DNA of 64,000 nt, taken from Sinohyriopsis cumingii (Eukaryota > Mollusca > Bivalvia > Unionida > Unionidae). The stretch is taken from assembly GCA_028554795.2 (NCBI GenBank), contig CM068831.1, positions 38,685,144-38,749,143 of the forward strand, given 5' to 3'. The notes below the pieces were generated by a model that saw nothing but the letters and a program-made list of their open reading frames with translations, did no database searches and was not told the origin of the DNA. Made by a program: the position numbers and the translations under genes. Shown here in pieces: positions 62,649-64,000 of this stretch (position 1 is its first letter; each line of letters begins with the position of its first letter).

Positions 62649-64000
62649 GGCAGATATGTAAGCGAGCATGTAACCTTAAAGCTAAGGTTAAAGATGACGT
62701 CCTTCTTTCAAAAACCCATCCATCAACGACAACTAGGATCAAAGTAAGCTTATTGCTGCGTGAATTATTCAAATGTAATGCATAGCGGCCTCAAACTCCG
62801 AGTCACTCTTAATGTGATACATTGTATGACTCTGTCTAATTATGTTTTTAATGATGCGAATAAACCACTTCTACATATATTAAGTTTATGGAGTGCTATT
62901 TCATACCAAACAAAGACATTTTGATCATGATTTAATGTTTCAAAACTGTAGAATAAATATGTATTTAGCAACGTCAAAATGCTAAGAGTTAAAGACGCCC
63001 TTAAGTTTCTACACGTTGTTTTTCAAATCACTTTAGACACTCCTAGAACTAATTGGTCCTGATGCACAAACAAAGTTAAAGTCTAAAAGGATAGTGAATG
63101 TAAGAATTCAAAGAATTCGAGTGTATACAATCGTTATTGTTGCTTCTCCTTTATAATATTTGTACATTGCAGGTAGGAATATAATAAAATGCCGCGGAAG
63201 TGTATTACGATTTATATATGCACAGTAGAGACAGATGTACCAACCGCAGATCAGCAACGAAATGATAATTCTAAAACTCGTACGTTGATAGTGTTTGTGC
63301 TTTAGCGCAACCCTCACCTAGAATTATGTTGTGCAGTCAAGTTTCATGATAAGAAATACACAGTCCGATGACACTTCTTTGTGCAGACAAAATGCGCTAA
63401 TATCTAGTTTGGAGTTCTATTTTTCGACGTACATGGATATTGTCAATTTGTTGCATAATGCATGCCATAACTAATAGTACATTGTACAGTGCTGTGCTTA
63501 AAACAGAAGTATACTAAAAGATGTAACGTTTCGTATTCAGCCGATAATGTGGAGAAATTAAAAAAAAAAAAAGCACTGTTGAATCTGAATCTAATGTTAT
63601 GCATTCTGTCGCACACACACATACATTCTAAAATACAGCTTGATATTATCTACAAATTAAAAAAAAGGTCAGGCATTGGTCTTCTTCCAGTTTTAATAGT
63701 ATTACCGTTGAAAAATAAAATGGCCCTATTTTGTACAATCGTGGAGTGCGCCAGCCAAGAATCGATTTCACGTGCATTTTGCAATAACCACTTTGTCTGC
63801 TGCAAAAAAAAATGTTTACATCTAAACTCCTCTCACCAAAAACTAAGATCCATAATTTTTAAACCATATTGCAAGTGTCCGCTTGAAACAGCAATTGAAT
63901 TGTGCGCATCGAACTCATGATGAACAGATTATCCTAAGTTTTAAAATCGATCAGGTCAAACATCTTATTTTATTCAACTTTATACAAGATTATTAATTTA
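62649..64000. repeat. Tandem array unit, copy 4 (first 1,352 bp, cut by window end)
   Basis: Begins with the same bases as position 1 and follows copy 1 with very few differences to the window edge. It shows that the array continues to the right. It has no recognised gene. It covers the AT-rich left end of the unit, including the poly-A run near 63560 and the (CA)n-like stretch near 63611. Confidence 0.97.

Noticed and set aside
1-64000. CRISPR array, operon or prokaryotic system
   Set aside because: There are no regularly spaced short repeats, the coding content is eukaryotic retroelements and SINEs, and the only long-range repetition is the 20.7-kb tandem unit.

Overview
The window is eukaryotic, AT-rich, non-genic DNA. 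It lies entirely inside a head-to-tail tandem array with a unit of about 20.7 kb. Three full units are present (1-21314, 21315-41982, 41983-62648), plus the first 1,352 bp of a fourth (62649-64000). Neither edge of the array is inside the window. The host is probably an invertebrate and most likely a mollusc: the tRNA-derived SINEs, the RTE-like and CR1/L2-like LINEs and the Polinton relic together suggest this. That is inference, not proof. No intact host gene, rRNA or functional tRNA was recognised.

Layout of one unit, in copy 1 coordinates: (a) 1-2150, AT-rich DNA with no recognisable gene. (b) 2150-3700, a scrambled Ty3/gypsy-like retroelement relic with a DTGAS protease motif and an integrase zinc-binding motif, containing a perfect 100-bp inverted repeat. 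(c) 3700-5310, nothing recognised. (d) 5311-8914, a CR1/L2-like LINE on the minus strand ending in a (TAA)n tail, with endonuclease, reverse transcriptase and C-terminal pieces broken by frameshifts. (e) 8915-9178, a tRNA-derived SINE on the minus strand. (f) 9247-11778, an RTE-like LINE on the plus strand, heavily decayed. (g) 11.8-15.3 kb, AT-rich DNA with trinucleotide-repeat tracts. (h) 15381-15463, a 5'-truncated SINE tail. (i) 15.85-16.1 kb and 18.05-18.56 kb, relics of a Polinton/Maverick-type element (DNA polymerase B exonuclease region and packaging ATPase), with a possible minor-capsid relic on the minus strand near 20.1-20.3 kb. (j) In copy 1 only, a full-length tRNA-Leu-type SINE at 17556-17793 with a 12-bp target-site duplication; copies 2 and 3 keep the empty site.

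The copies are very similar but not identical, and their differences tell a history. Copies 2 and 3 share large derived deletions in the RTE, near 13.4 kb and near 21 kb. Copies 1 and 2 share an 11-bp deletion in the CR1/L2 LINE that copy 3 lacks. In the first ~5 kb copies 1 and 3 tend to agree against copy 2, whereas from ~11 kb onwards copies 2 and 3 agree against copy 1. No single duplication tree fits this, so unequal crossing-over or gene conversion inside the array is likely.

The most interesting signals are the mosaic 20.7-kb macrosatellite built from transposon debris, two perfect inverted-copy insertions (100 bp and 54 bp) that look like local template switching, the SINE present in only one unit, and the Polinton relic. 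Nothing here appears to be a working gene system.
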